This document shows positions 48,087-59,224 of a stretch of DNA of 64,000 nucleotides, piece after piece. Origin of the DNA: Erythroxylum novogranatense (lineage: Eukaryota > Streptophyta > Magnoliopsida > Malpighiales > Erythroxylaceae); assembly GCA_029891385.1 (NCBI GenBank), contig CM057230.1, positions 38,659,858 through 38,723,857 of the forward strand. Direction: 5' to 3'. Numbering within the stretch: the stretch's first letter is position 1; the number at the start of each line of letters is the position of its first letter. Both the position numbers and the translations under genes were made by a program. Below the pieces are notes generated by a model that worked only from the letters and a program-made list of their open reading frames with translations, made no database searches and had not been told where the DNA came from.

Positions 48087-51000
48087 AGTAATGCGTAATG
48101 TATCCGGGCACGATTTGGAACATAGGTTTCATGCATTTGAGTCGCGTCGTTGCGAGACCGTGGTAAGCGATCCTAGTCGAGTCGCACGAGGATAAAGTCT
48201 AAGGTGCATAAGTGTCAAGTGACTAAGTGAGAGAAGTGTGAGGCTGGATTAGAGTGAAAATCCTAAAGGGATAATCAATTAGGAAAGGATAAAGGAAAAT
48301 GGATAAGAAGGTTGATATTGTCTTGGGTTAGAAACCCTCATATGTGATAGCAGAATGACTGTGTTGGCCTAGACTAATTAAGAATTTCCAAATTAAATTG
48401 AATGCAGATGTTGAGAACTTGGAAAGGTCCATTAGAGATATGGGAAGCATATTGGTTATAGTAGATCTAAGTGAAATTAAAAGCCCGGAAGGGTTAGGTA
48501 ATTACAGTTCTGACTGTATATGTCATGAATGGGGAAATATTGGAATTGAGTAAAATGTAGATGATCTAATCGGGCATATTTTGCTTCACTGTATTTGAGT
48601 TAGAGATCAGTAGATATTATAGGCGAAAGATATGGAAAGAAGCTCAATAGAGTACTGTAACGGTTTATTGAGAACTGAAAGAACTGAAAAAGTAAGATGC
48701 CCAGTGCCTATTAGAGTGAGGTAAAAGTGTACAGATAAACTGAAGAATTTGTGAAATGGTTATGATTTGGACCGCATATGCTTGAAACTGAAATGATTAT
48801 GTGACTATTATGCTACGAGTTTGGAAATTCGTATGATAAAATCGTAAAGGAAAAGACAGGATGATGATTTTCTTGATGGAGTATCGAGAAATCTTGAATT
48901 AGGTGTATATGGACACAAAGCTGGTAAATGGATAGGTATATAGATAGAGATAAAATAGAGTGGTATCGACGATTTTGTCGGTATTGGGAATATGAACACC
49001 CGATCATAGACTATTTGAGAAAATAGAAGATAAGTAGCGTAAAACAAAAAAAAAAATGGAATAATGATCCTGGTGATAAGCCAAATTGATATGACCTTAT
49101 AAGGTCAAGTTGCGCATAACGGATATGGGAATGAGACATATAGTTTAATGATACGGGAGAATGAAATAAAGATCTTGAAAAGAATGAAACCACAATAGTG
49201 GTGTATGAAAAGAGTTATTGTCTTTAAGTCAATTTCTTCGTTAGGGATATCTATTGAACGGTAATGTTGATTGTGACTAATGAAATGTATGTGATGATAT
49301 ATGGAAACCACGAGTAAATGAGCGGTAAATGTTAGAGTGATGAAAGTGTGAAGTTCTTAAGAGGTTAAAGTAAGATAGAAGAACCGAGTGTACTGTATGA
49401 GAGGGCTGAAAAAATGATTACGGTATAGATTCTTGAACAAGTGGTAAAGAAAGTGTTTAAGTAGTATCACAAGGAATCTTGCGAGAGGAATGTTACGATA
49501 TTTAAATTATGGCATAAAATCGTTCTAATTGAGTTATGCATTATAGTGAAGAAGGATTGAAAAGCAATTAGGGATAATAAATTGATTGATGAGACTTTTG
49601 TGGACAAAATTAAAAGTGAAATTGGATCATAGCTCATACTGCTGAGATTATCTGCATTGTATGTACAGAAATAGTAAAGAATTCAACATGAGTGAGATTT
49701 TAATTTGAGGTGATTCTATTGCAATGTGAAGTGAATCGATCTCCATATATGATGCAAAACAGTTGAGGAATCTAGATTGAAACGAAGAATAAAAGAGTCC
49801 CGAACTGAGAAGAGAGATACCAAAATAAAATGGAAAATTTTGGAGGTTTAAATATAGATGACAAGGTATTAACATATGTTGATAGGAATGATATGAAAAC
49901 AAATGAGAAGAGAAAATGAAAAAGAGTAACTGAATGGAGACAAGAGGGTCAAAAAGGGAAACTGACAATGAGGTGATGTAGTGACACCTTCATAAAGAAA
50001 TTGCAGATACACTTATTGTAGACTCAATGAAAAGGGTAAAAGATGAACGGTAAAGTCAATAGGGATTTATGCGAAGGAAGCAAATGGTAGTAGTTGTGAT
50101 TAGAGATAGAATGTGTTTGGAATTGTGGAACAGTGAAAAGTAAAAAGAACGATGGGACTAATTGAGGAATCGACATCGATGATATACCTACATTGGAAAG
50201 AGTGGGCGAGTATTGAGCTGTGACAATATGTTGAGCGAGTATGAAATAAATTCAATGATCGTGATAAATGGTATTAGTGCCATTCTCATGATTGAAAGCC
50301 TTGAAGACTGTAAATTCCATAAGCATATCTTGTGTTAATTTGAGGAAAGAGGCGGTATAATCGACAATGCTGCAATGAACAGATCAATTACAGATATTGG
50401 GATTTTCAATGATTGTCAAACAGATTATGGGTAATAGTGAGGTGTTTCTGGAAAATTGAAGTTGTAAAAATAGTGATAAGAATGGTTAAGAGTGCAGAAG
50501 TAAAGTGATAAATTTTATGATGAGTTTGATTATACAAATTAAATTGGAAAAACTATAGTGAACAAAAGAAGAAGAAGAAGTAAGTGTACCCGATAAAAAG
50601 GTATTAGAACAAGAAAGTGATCAGTCAAAGTTAGACATTCTAGTCAGCATATTTGAAAAGTGAAATTGCGTAATTGTAGGTATAGAACGAAGTAATTCTT
50701 GGCTCAAGTGATTATAGGTTGAATGTCCAATGGGAAAAAGGTTTGATTGTGGTCGTGTTATAGAGCTTTGATTCACTGGAAAATATATACTGTTACACTG
50801 CACAGTGCCTACTGGGAGTTAAAGACCATAATGGGTTTGAGACTAAAATGTGTGAGAAAAAGGAAAGTGACTTAGGAAGCCTGTATGGTTAGCTAAAGTG
50901 GAATCGGATCGGACAAATGAGACAGAGTAAACTGTATATCCGAAGAAAGTGTGTAAACATTATAGAATAGTGAAGTGTCTTACGAGAATCGAATTTTGAA

Positions 51001-51524
51001 CATAAAGTAAATGGCATATGATAAATGACTGCATTAGGTACATTGTTACTGATTATAGTGAAGTGGAGTTAAGTGTCACTGTATTGGTACCAAGGAATGT
51101 AAATTGTTCCCTGACGTGATTAAGGGAGGTACCAAAGAAATGGAAACGTACTCATTGGAACATAAGTTGGACTATATAACATTGGGGAAAAAGGTAATAG
51201 AGGAATAAAATGTGATAAGTGAATAGGTTGAAAATCTTTGAATCGAAGTTAAATATCGAAACCAAAGGTAGTGACAATTCTAGAAATGGTAAGTGAGATA
51301 GCTAAGAAAAATGAGATCGTCAACTGATAGTCTTGTCAAATCCGTTTACTGTACTAAGTGATAACGAGTTAGCCAAATCAGTAACTGAACCACAGACTGA
51401 GAGTAGTTGTAGTGATCACTCGATAAGTGAATTATTAAGTGGAAAAGTATATGGGATATGAAGAATCATATGATTACTGTCATAGGGAATCGTTGACTGA
51501 GAATTTCGAGGACGAAATTCTTAT
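48087..51524 (+). other. LARD internal region, non-coding
   Basis: A/G-rich sequence with dense stops. Short minus-strand open frames have no recognisable motifs. Only the last bases read as a Pol tail (ENFEDEIL near 51502-51524). No gag, protease, RT or integrase motif was found in any frame I could read. Confidence 0.75.
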
Positions 51525-51537
51525 AAGGAGGGGAGAA
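51525..51537 (+). other. LARD polypurine tract
   Basis: AAGGAGGGGAGAA directly before the 3' LTR. Confidence 0.85.
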
Positions 51538-51538
51538 T

Positions 51539-54500
51539 TGTAACATCCCACCCCCTCCGGAAGGTAAAATAGTAAAATTGGCATAGGATGAGATTGGTAA
51601 GGAATAATTAGTCTTTGTTTGTGCATAATAGGATTGATACATTATCAATTGTGTATATGGAATTACGGTATATGCATTCATGATAATTCCGTAATTGGGC
51701 CTAAAGCAATTTTATTGTGATTAACGGGTTATGGGATTTGAAAAATTATTCGAATTTGTTAGCGTTTTCGATTTTAAGGATTTTCAGGAATTTTTGGAAT
51801 TTTGGAGAAAATTCTTGACCGGCAAAATCATGCGATGGCAGCCTAAACTTGTTTTGGGATAGAAAAGGTGATTTTGTGATTGAAAAATTATTTGGAGTGC
51901 ATTGTTACTGTTTTATAATTTTAGGAATTTCATTAATTCTCGGAAAAATAATTGAAATTCTCGGACGGATAAATCGCCAATTAGCGAACAAATTAGTTCT
52001 CGATAGCAAAAATCGCTACCCAATCGATTTGTAATATTGGGTATTTTATTTTGGGACTGAAAGTAGGGTCATTGGAGTTTAATGGAGTAACATTTTTGAT
52101 CTGGATTAAACAAATATATCTTGACTTTTCTTAAAATAATTGACCAATGGTATGTTGCCATTTAAAAGCAACATTTAATGCTTCCTCTTGAATGTTCTCG
52201 GATGTGTAAGTGTTTAAAGGAAAGGAAGAAGGAATTTTGTGCTTTGGTTACTCTCCACCGAAAACACACTTCTCCTTTGCATGTACATTGAAAATTTTCT
52301 CATCTTTCTTTACAACTTCAAGATACCATCTCTATAATTCCCTCAAAGTTAGATGATGAGTTTTGTGTATACTTGAGAATGGAAGGAGATTGATCCTTGG
52401 TGAAGAAGTTGGAAAGTGGTTGTTGAGGTTTGAAGGAGGTTTTAAGTTGGTAAGTATTTACTTAAGTTTGATCTTTAAATGATGTTGCATATGGAATTAA
52501 ATGCCATGATAGTATGGGGTAGTTTATATAAGGATTTAAAGCATGTATAAGGTTCATGTAGACATTAAAGTGTTGATTATTATGATTTAAAGTAAGGGCA
52601 TAAAGCTAAGTGGTGACTGAATTGAAAGTAATGATATGGTTTGATTTTGAATTGATTATGGATAATTAATTGAGTATCTGAATTGAGGAATTTAATGTTG
52701 TAAATTTTCAGTATTAACCCTAACATATGTATGATTGTAGTGATATTTAATTTGTATTTATTTTGATGTCTAGTGATGTGAAAAGGCATTGGAAGTGATT
52801 GAACTAAGGTTAACATTAAATCTGGAAAGTTAGAGTTGAGATTGATGTTACTGTTTTATTCATAACTTATTGTGTAGAAATGTAAATGAGGTAAGGTTAG
52901 TGGCCACTGAAACTTTGGGATGTTGGCTTCAATTTAGTGTGAAATAGGTGTTGTTTAATTTCAATGATAGAAGGGTGAATTTTGAATGGGAAAGTTCCTG
53001 TTCCATTGCCTATGAACAGTAACCGCAACCATGACATCTGAGTTTTGTTGATTTTTATGAATTAATTGAAATGGAATTAGGAGAATGGTCTTCATGGAAG
53101 TTGTAGCATATTTGATTATCTTTCCATTGCTACTGATCTTGCTATTTTGGAATTATATATTGGGAGATATGAATTGATTACTAATGACTGGTTTTGAGCA
53201 GTTTGGATGAAACCTAGCTTAAGTGTGATTTTGTGAGTTTACTGATTGGAGGCAATTTTAACATTTTAAGTGGACTGAATTGGTGTGAGTGAGCTTCTGA
53301 AAAGTTGTAGAGGAAAGATTACCTTGAAAATGACATATGGTTTGTAATTTTAGAAGCCAGAATTGGGAGTTATGATTTTTCAAAACTGACCCTACATTAG
53401 GTTATGAATGGCTGATCATAACAGACACTTCCATAACAGTTTTGAAATTGTTAGAGATTGAATTGGATGTTGAGTGCTTCATGAAAATTGAAGTTTGAGA
53501 TGTGATATTTTCAGGGATATAAAGTTCTGAATTTACTGACTTGTATATAGGGAGTTATGCTTGTTGTAATGTTACAGCCCATATGGAAGGATTTCAGGGA
53601 CAGTGACATTGAATGAATTAATTGACTGGTTTAGAAATAGAATTTGATTCTGGGTTGTTCATGAAGGTTGTAAAGGACATTGTGAACTTATTGACCATAT
53701 TTTTGTGGTAATTTATTACTAAGGAATCAGTGAGTTATGAAATTGCAAATGTACTGCCCTGTGTTGAGGGAAATTGTGAAGGCAGAAGGTTTGATGGCTT
53801 ATTTGACACCCTTAGGGTTGGAATTGATTTTTATGGTCTTCTAGAGAATTGTAGAGCTTTTCATAAGCTTTCCAATGAGGTATAGTGGGCATTTTTCTGA
53901 TTTATGTGCTAAAAGTTAGAGTAGTTGGAAATTAGGAATTGAAATCTGGAAAAAAGAAAGGGGCAAGATAGTAGGAAGGAACTTGCGGCTCGCGAGGGCG
54001 ACGTCCGCCTCGCGGAGGCGAGACAGCTAGCCGTCTCGCGGAGGCGAGACAGCTAGCCGTCTCGCGAGGGCGACGCCTCGCCCTCGCGACAAAATGAGGC
54101 GTATCCGCCTCGCGAGGGCGGCGTCTCGCCCATGAGGAGCATTTATGGAAATTTTATTTTAAATTTTATTTGGTATTAAATTGATCCGATTGTTACATTG
54201 TCAATTTCTTTCTGTCCGACGTCCGATTGACCTGATTCCAGAGGCATCGGATTCGTTGAACATTTAATTTCATATTATGAGAAAGCGGGAATTTTAGGCG
54301 AGAATTTGGCGTAGCCCTATCGACGGAACATGTAAACCTTGTTTTATTTAATTGAGGACCTATAGAGGTCCGAATTATGCACCGTCGGCGCCTATGGATT
54401 TCTAATTTTCATAGAATTTTATTATGAGAAAATATTGAGTTAGGACCGGAATTCATGAACATGCATATCTCATCATCATGAGCACAAATTTCATATTTAG

Positions 54501-55875
54501 TGACTCGTATTTTTCTAATTCATATAGAGGTCCAATTGGGCGTCGATTGACCGAGCGTCACAGAGGTTTTCGGCATTAGCTCGGAAGCAATAGGTGAGTA
54601 ACCTAGATGGTTTCTCAATTTTTTATGTGTTTAATATTTGCGATTATGCCATGTGGAGATAATGGATGGGTATATGTGTGTTTGACTTTGATTGATTTGG
54701 ACCATGGGTATCGAAATATTGGGAATGAGATAACGAAGTGCTACTTGTGTGTATTTGTTTGTGAATGTTTACATTGGAGATCTCGGACCAAGGTCCGAGG
54801 AAATAAGATTGATATCGAAGTGTTAATTATCTCGTCTCGATACATGGGATGTATTTATAAATGCGATATGGTATGACCTGATAAATTGGAAAATATATGA
54901 TTGAAATACGGATCGAAGGTCGAGGAAATGGGAAATGGCATTGAATGTAAGTGATAGAAATAAGCGTAAATGAAAATTTGAAACATATGCATTCATGCAT
55001 AAGGACATGCTCGAGATAAAAGCGGTTGTATTGGAGCGACCAAATGTCGAGGCATATCACGCCTAACGTATGTGAGAGCTTTCACTCAACGCAGGACCTC
55101 GGGTCCAACGTATTGAGCCTCGGGCTCGATGTATCGAGCTTCAAGCCCAATGTTTGAAACCACGGCTCAGCGCAATGTGCCCGCATCTTGGGGCGCCAGC
55201 GCAGTCACAATAACATAATGAAAATGGAAAGGGTCTCATGTGCATTGCATATATGGTATGATTAAGCGTGGATTGTATGATAGGCGATTAGCCTTACATT
55301 TGTGAAATGTGATTGTACGTATTATTTGGTATTACTTTTGTAAATCGTGATCGTATGTGATAATTGGTAAAGTGTTTGAACATACATGAATTGAGTGAAC
55401 CATCGATGATGGTTTCTCACTGAGTTCGCAAAACTCACCCAAAATTTGCATCTATTTTTCAGGTCCTGAAGAATACCCCGGTTGACACGGGAGTATATCT
55501 ATTGTAGACGAGTAAAGGTTAGAGGTCGGGATCAGTTAGTATCTCGCATTAGTGTTTTAGTAAATTGTATTCGCAATCAATGTATAACAAGGCATTGTAT
55601 TTTCTTGAGCCATTGTGGTAGTAATATTTCTTGCATTGGTGATTGTAATTATTCTTTGGATGACTGTAATAAGCTGGCTGGTTTTATTGAACACGGTTTT
55701 AATTACTTACATGTGTTTGCCGTGTGAGCGTGGAGTTAATGGCTACAAAAAGAAAAGAAAAAAAAAGTATACTGAATTTTTAAATCGACTGATGTAGTAC
55801 GCCACTCTCGTGGGACGCGGACTCGGATATCACCAACGATATCGGGTTCGGGTCTTACGGGAGTGGGGTGTTACA
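51539..55875 (+). repeat. LARD 3' LTR (4337 bp)
   Basis: TGTAACATCCCACC to GGGGTGTTACA. It contains the GC block (53985-54140, with a tandem duplication of a GCGAGACAGCTAGCC unit), the putative intron and weak versions of the hairpin array. Confidence 0.95.
54594..55462 (+). other. Putative leader intron, LARD 3' LTR (869 nt)
   Basis: Donor AATAG|GTGAGTAACC and acceptor CTATTTTTCAG|GTCC, the same layout as the other copies. Confidence 0.45.
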
Positions 55876-55880
55876 TTCTT
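55876..55880 (+). repeat. Target duplication TTCTT, right of the LARD
   Basis: Pairs with 41510-41514; copia sequence resumes at 55881. Confidence 0.93.
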
Positions 55881-56266
55881 AATTGGATATGACATATCTA
55901 ATATGTCAATTCTATTGCATAATGTACCAGTACCATAGAGCATTCCATTGCAACTAATATAACAACCATTGCTACTAAAAGTCCAATGGAAATCAGCTCT
56001 ATTTAAACATAAAACATACAATATGTTCTTTGTTTAAAACAGGTACAAAATGACAATCATCCAATTTGAATATAAGCCCACTTGGGAGTAACAAGACATA
56101 AGTGTCTACGGCTAATGTAGCAACTCTTGCTGCATTATCTACACGAAGGTCTAGTTCTGCTTGAATGAGCTTTCTACTGTCCCTGAGGCCCTGCATATCA
56201 TTTCATATGTATGAGCCACATTCGGTATCAAATACCGATATGTTTGGATCAGGAATAGTATTAACC
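55881..56266 (-). pseudogene. Copia protease and pre-integrase region, broken
   Basis: On the minus strand FDTECGSYI (DTG active site with Gly changed to Glu) near 56230, then MQGLRDSRKLIQAELDLRVD and VDTYVLLLPSGLIFKLDDCH at 55999-56196, then FHWTFSSNGCYIS near 55990. It continues across the LARD into the integrase zinc finger at 41514. Confidence 0.82.
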
Positions 56267-57100
56267 TCAATGACAAACATATTTGAAGAAGTAGAGGCAT
56301 CTGGTGCCTTTCTTCGCTTGAGGACTCAGATAGATTTTCTGATTTAGCCTCTGGTGGCTAAACTTGCCACAATGAAAGCAAAAATCCTTTTGGGGCAGTT
56401 TCTTTGGTTTTTCCTTGATGGCACTTCCCTTTGGTTTCTTGGCCTTTTTCTTCTTTGAACTAGAAGAAGAAGCATCCACCATTAGCACTTGCTATCTCTC
56501 TTGATAGCACCTTTCATTTGTCGTGAGCAGATTGATCATTCGAGAATTGTTGTGGATATTTGGTTTATCCGATAGTTTATCACTGGCCGTGAATAACCAT
56601 CGAGACAATCCAACCGTAATTAAGTCTCTACTTAACTCATAATCCATTACAAATCCTAAGGCGGCCAATCTCTCAATATAGCCATTCATCTTGAGGGCAT
56701 CTTGCATGTGAGATATCCTCGAGCCATCTTTAATGGTGAAGAGAAGCCTTAAGGTCTCGAACCTTTGATCGAAGCTTACTCATCAAACGGCTCCTAAGAT
56801 GAAATACTATAGAGTGAGCATCCATGGACTCGTCTTGCTCCTGCAGCTCTAGTGACATCGAGGCAAGCATAAAGCAAGTATCCATATCAACATCCTTTAG
56901 ATGCTTACAATATGCTTTCGATCCTCATCGAAGCATTGACAAGAGTGTCTGTTGGAAGTGGAACATCTAGGGCGTATCCCGTTCCTCGGATCTAAGAACA
57001 ATTCTCGATTCCTTAGCCAATCAAGAAAATTCGGTCCGAATAGAGGCGTAAATTCACCTTTGAAAGACTTCTTCAATCAACTAGCGCGATAGAGAGAAGG
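56267..57100 (-). pseudogene. Copia gag, broken
   Basis: FLDWLRNRELFLDPRN near 57010-57060, a CFMLASMSLELQEQDESMDA-like stretch near 56850, KMNGYIERLAALGFVMDYEL at 56600-56700, then a Lys/Ser-rich stretch and a zinc knuckle FCFHCGKFSHQRLN at 56267-56488 in which the last Cys and one Gly are lost. Gag builds the particle and binds RNA. Confidence 0.83.
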
Positions 57101-59211
57101 AATGATAGAATAGAATCGCTGCGTGATCATAAGGACTTGCATGATATGCATATGGCTCCCACTAGTTTCCTAGAATCCATAACCCTCTTTCTGAATCCGG
57201 AGAAACAAAGTGACATAATGTCTAGTGGGTCGATATCCGACATTGCTAAGAGTGACCTTGGGTTTACCAACAAGCCTGACTTAGGTCAATCGGTAGGTAT
57301 CGGACATACCAATTGTATCATCGATAACCGGCATTAAGAATGACCTTGGGTTTACCCAATAAGCCACCTTATGTCTCGGGAGGTATCGGATATACCAATT
57401 ACATCTTAGACACAACTATCGATCGGTCTTTATCAACTTGTTGATGTATGCACTTACATTGGGTATCAACTCTTTGACACGCATACATCGATGTATGCTA
57501 CCCAATTTCACCTCTCGTCCACGTTGACCTTGAGTTTACTCAACAAACCAACGCTTCGGTGAAAACCAACCCATTAATCCAAAATCTTATTTTCATGGTT
57601 CGAACATATCCGTATAGAGTGAGCTTGGGTTTACCCAACAACCCATCCTATAAGAACTCGGTTCTTACCATATTAATGGAAGGTGTTAGTTTTCATATCC
57701 GAGGAGGATTTGGGTCTCATCTACTTCTTCTCCAAGCCGTAGGATTATAGTCACCATGACTATATGATATGATTTAGGGCATTTCATCAATCACATTGAG
57801 TCTATACCTAAAATCATCCATCATCCCACCTAAGCATGCCACAAGTCGACTTTCATCAAATGCAAGTCGACTTATGCTTCTGCCCACACACAAGTCGACT
57901 TGTGTGACACAAGTCGACTTATGTCATCTGCCCATGAACAAGTCGACTTACAAGGTACTACAAGTCGACTTATACTGAGATCTTGAACAAGTCGACTTAT
58001 TCTTCAAACAAGTCGACTTATCAAGAAAACAAGTCGACTTATCCAGAAAACAAGTCGACTTATGAAGCGAACAAGTCGACTTATGTCCCATATAAGTCGA
58101 CTTATCCAGAGAGATTGCTATTATATCTAATCGGCTAATTCCTCAATCCATGCAATTCCAATTCACAATACCATTATACCTAGGGTAATATCTGTGAATT
58201 GATGTATCAATGAACAATTCATTGAACCATGAAAGCCTTATATGGTCAAACCATATGAAAAGCTTGAAATGAGTCAAAACTCATTAATTTCCAAATAATT
58301 TAGGAACACCCTAATTATCAACCTAAGCATCTCTAGCTAGCACATACATTATCAAATTTACTTCAGCACATGCCATAAAAATATGACGGTCAAAACAAAC
58401 AAGATAATGCAAGATACTACCGAGACGCTAATGTGATCAATTCGGCATTCAAAAATTCTTGGAAAAGCAACTTCAAACAATTCAGTTTGGCAATCATATT
58501 ACATCAAGATAACACATTTTTAATCACATTAAAATGGTTCAAGGCATTGGAACTGAAAAAGCACACTTAATCAAGCCAAGCAAAACAGTCCCAACAATTT
58601 TCACAAAACTGTCCAGTTCTGTACATTGCTCGAAATGATCAATGAAACAATTTCAATAAATTCTGAGAAAATTACATAGGTTACTAAATGTTCAGAAAAT
58701 GCTACATGAATGTTTTCAGGATTTTAGGCCATCAAAAACTCAGTCAACCTAAATAACAAAACCGATTCAAAATCTGTGTTCATCAGCACAGCAATTCCCA
58801 ACAGCATAGAATAAATTCGTGAATAAATATCCAATCACCTTGAAAACCAATTTCCATGCTCACAGACATTCACCAACATCTTAGAGACATGTAGGTGAAG
58901 GAAAATCCGAAAAAAAATTTTTCTAGAATTTATTCTCGATTTTATACTCATGCCTGTTCCAGAATCGTTTCACAAAACAACATCTGTAACCTTAGGGAAT
59001 TAATTAGCAAAACTATATCAAATCAAATCGATAAATTCTCAAATTTCATAGACATATTCTCTAACATGCTATGAACAATTATGGGGAGAAAAATTTCGAA
59101 AAACATATCACAATATAAATTTGAAAATTGGACAGATAGCATGCATCAATAGAAAATTCCATTAGGGTTTCTGATCTCGCTTAGGTTATAGCTTCATACG
59201 GGATACCAGAC
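57101..59211 (-). other. Copia leader between primer site and gag, palindrome-rich
   Basis: About 2.1 kb without coding motifs. It holds four GACCTTGGGTTTACCCAA-like repeats (57253, 57341, 57524, 57619), an 18-bp perfect palindrome GCATACATCGATGTATGC at 57481-57498, and the AAGTCGACTT array. The part at 58104-59211 is plain AT-rich sequence in which I see nothing else. Confidence 0.75.
57843..58103. repeat. AAGTCGACTT palindrome array in the copia leader (12 copies)
   Basis: Copies start at 57843, 57863, 57892, 57911, 57940, 57962, 57989, 58010, 58031, 58052, 58073 and 58094. The last six are spaced exactly 21 bp apart. Bases around the core vary more than the core. Confidence 0.97.
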
Positions 59212-59223
59212 GCTCTGATACCA
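59212..59223 (-). other. Copia primer binding site (initiator Met tRNA)
   Basis: The minus strand reads TGGTATCAGAGC, one base inside the 5' LTR. Confidence 0.95.
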
Positions 59224-59224
59224 C

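Larger units (their letters stand above)
41515..55875 (+). mobile_element. Large non-coding LTR element (LARD type), 14.4 kb, plus strand
   Basis: LTRs of about 4.4 kb, a primer-site-like motif at 48074, 3.4 kb of internal DNA with no plus-strand frame of 60 codons or more, a purine tract, then the 3' LTR; TSD TTCTT on both sides. The last internal bases read ENFEDEIL just before the purine tract, the same Pol tail as in TE-2, so it derives from a chromovirus that lost its genes. It must have used proteins of a coding relative. The 5' side is rearranged. Confidence 0.87.

Noticed and set aside
48808..49311. Several overlapping minus-strand open frames in the LARD interior
   Set aside because: All under 80 codons, low complexity, opposite to the element strand, no motif.
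57796..57978. Plus-strand open frame with repeated KSTC.QVDL residues
   Set aside because: Translation of the AAGTCGACTT array; the element's coding strand is minus.
57843..58103. Regularly spaced palindromes resembling a CRISPR array
   Set aside because: Repeats are only 10 bp, spacers about 11 bp and partly alike, and the array sits in a plant copia leader with no cas genes.
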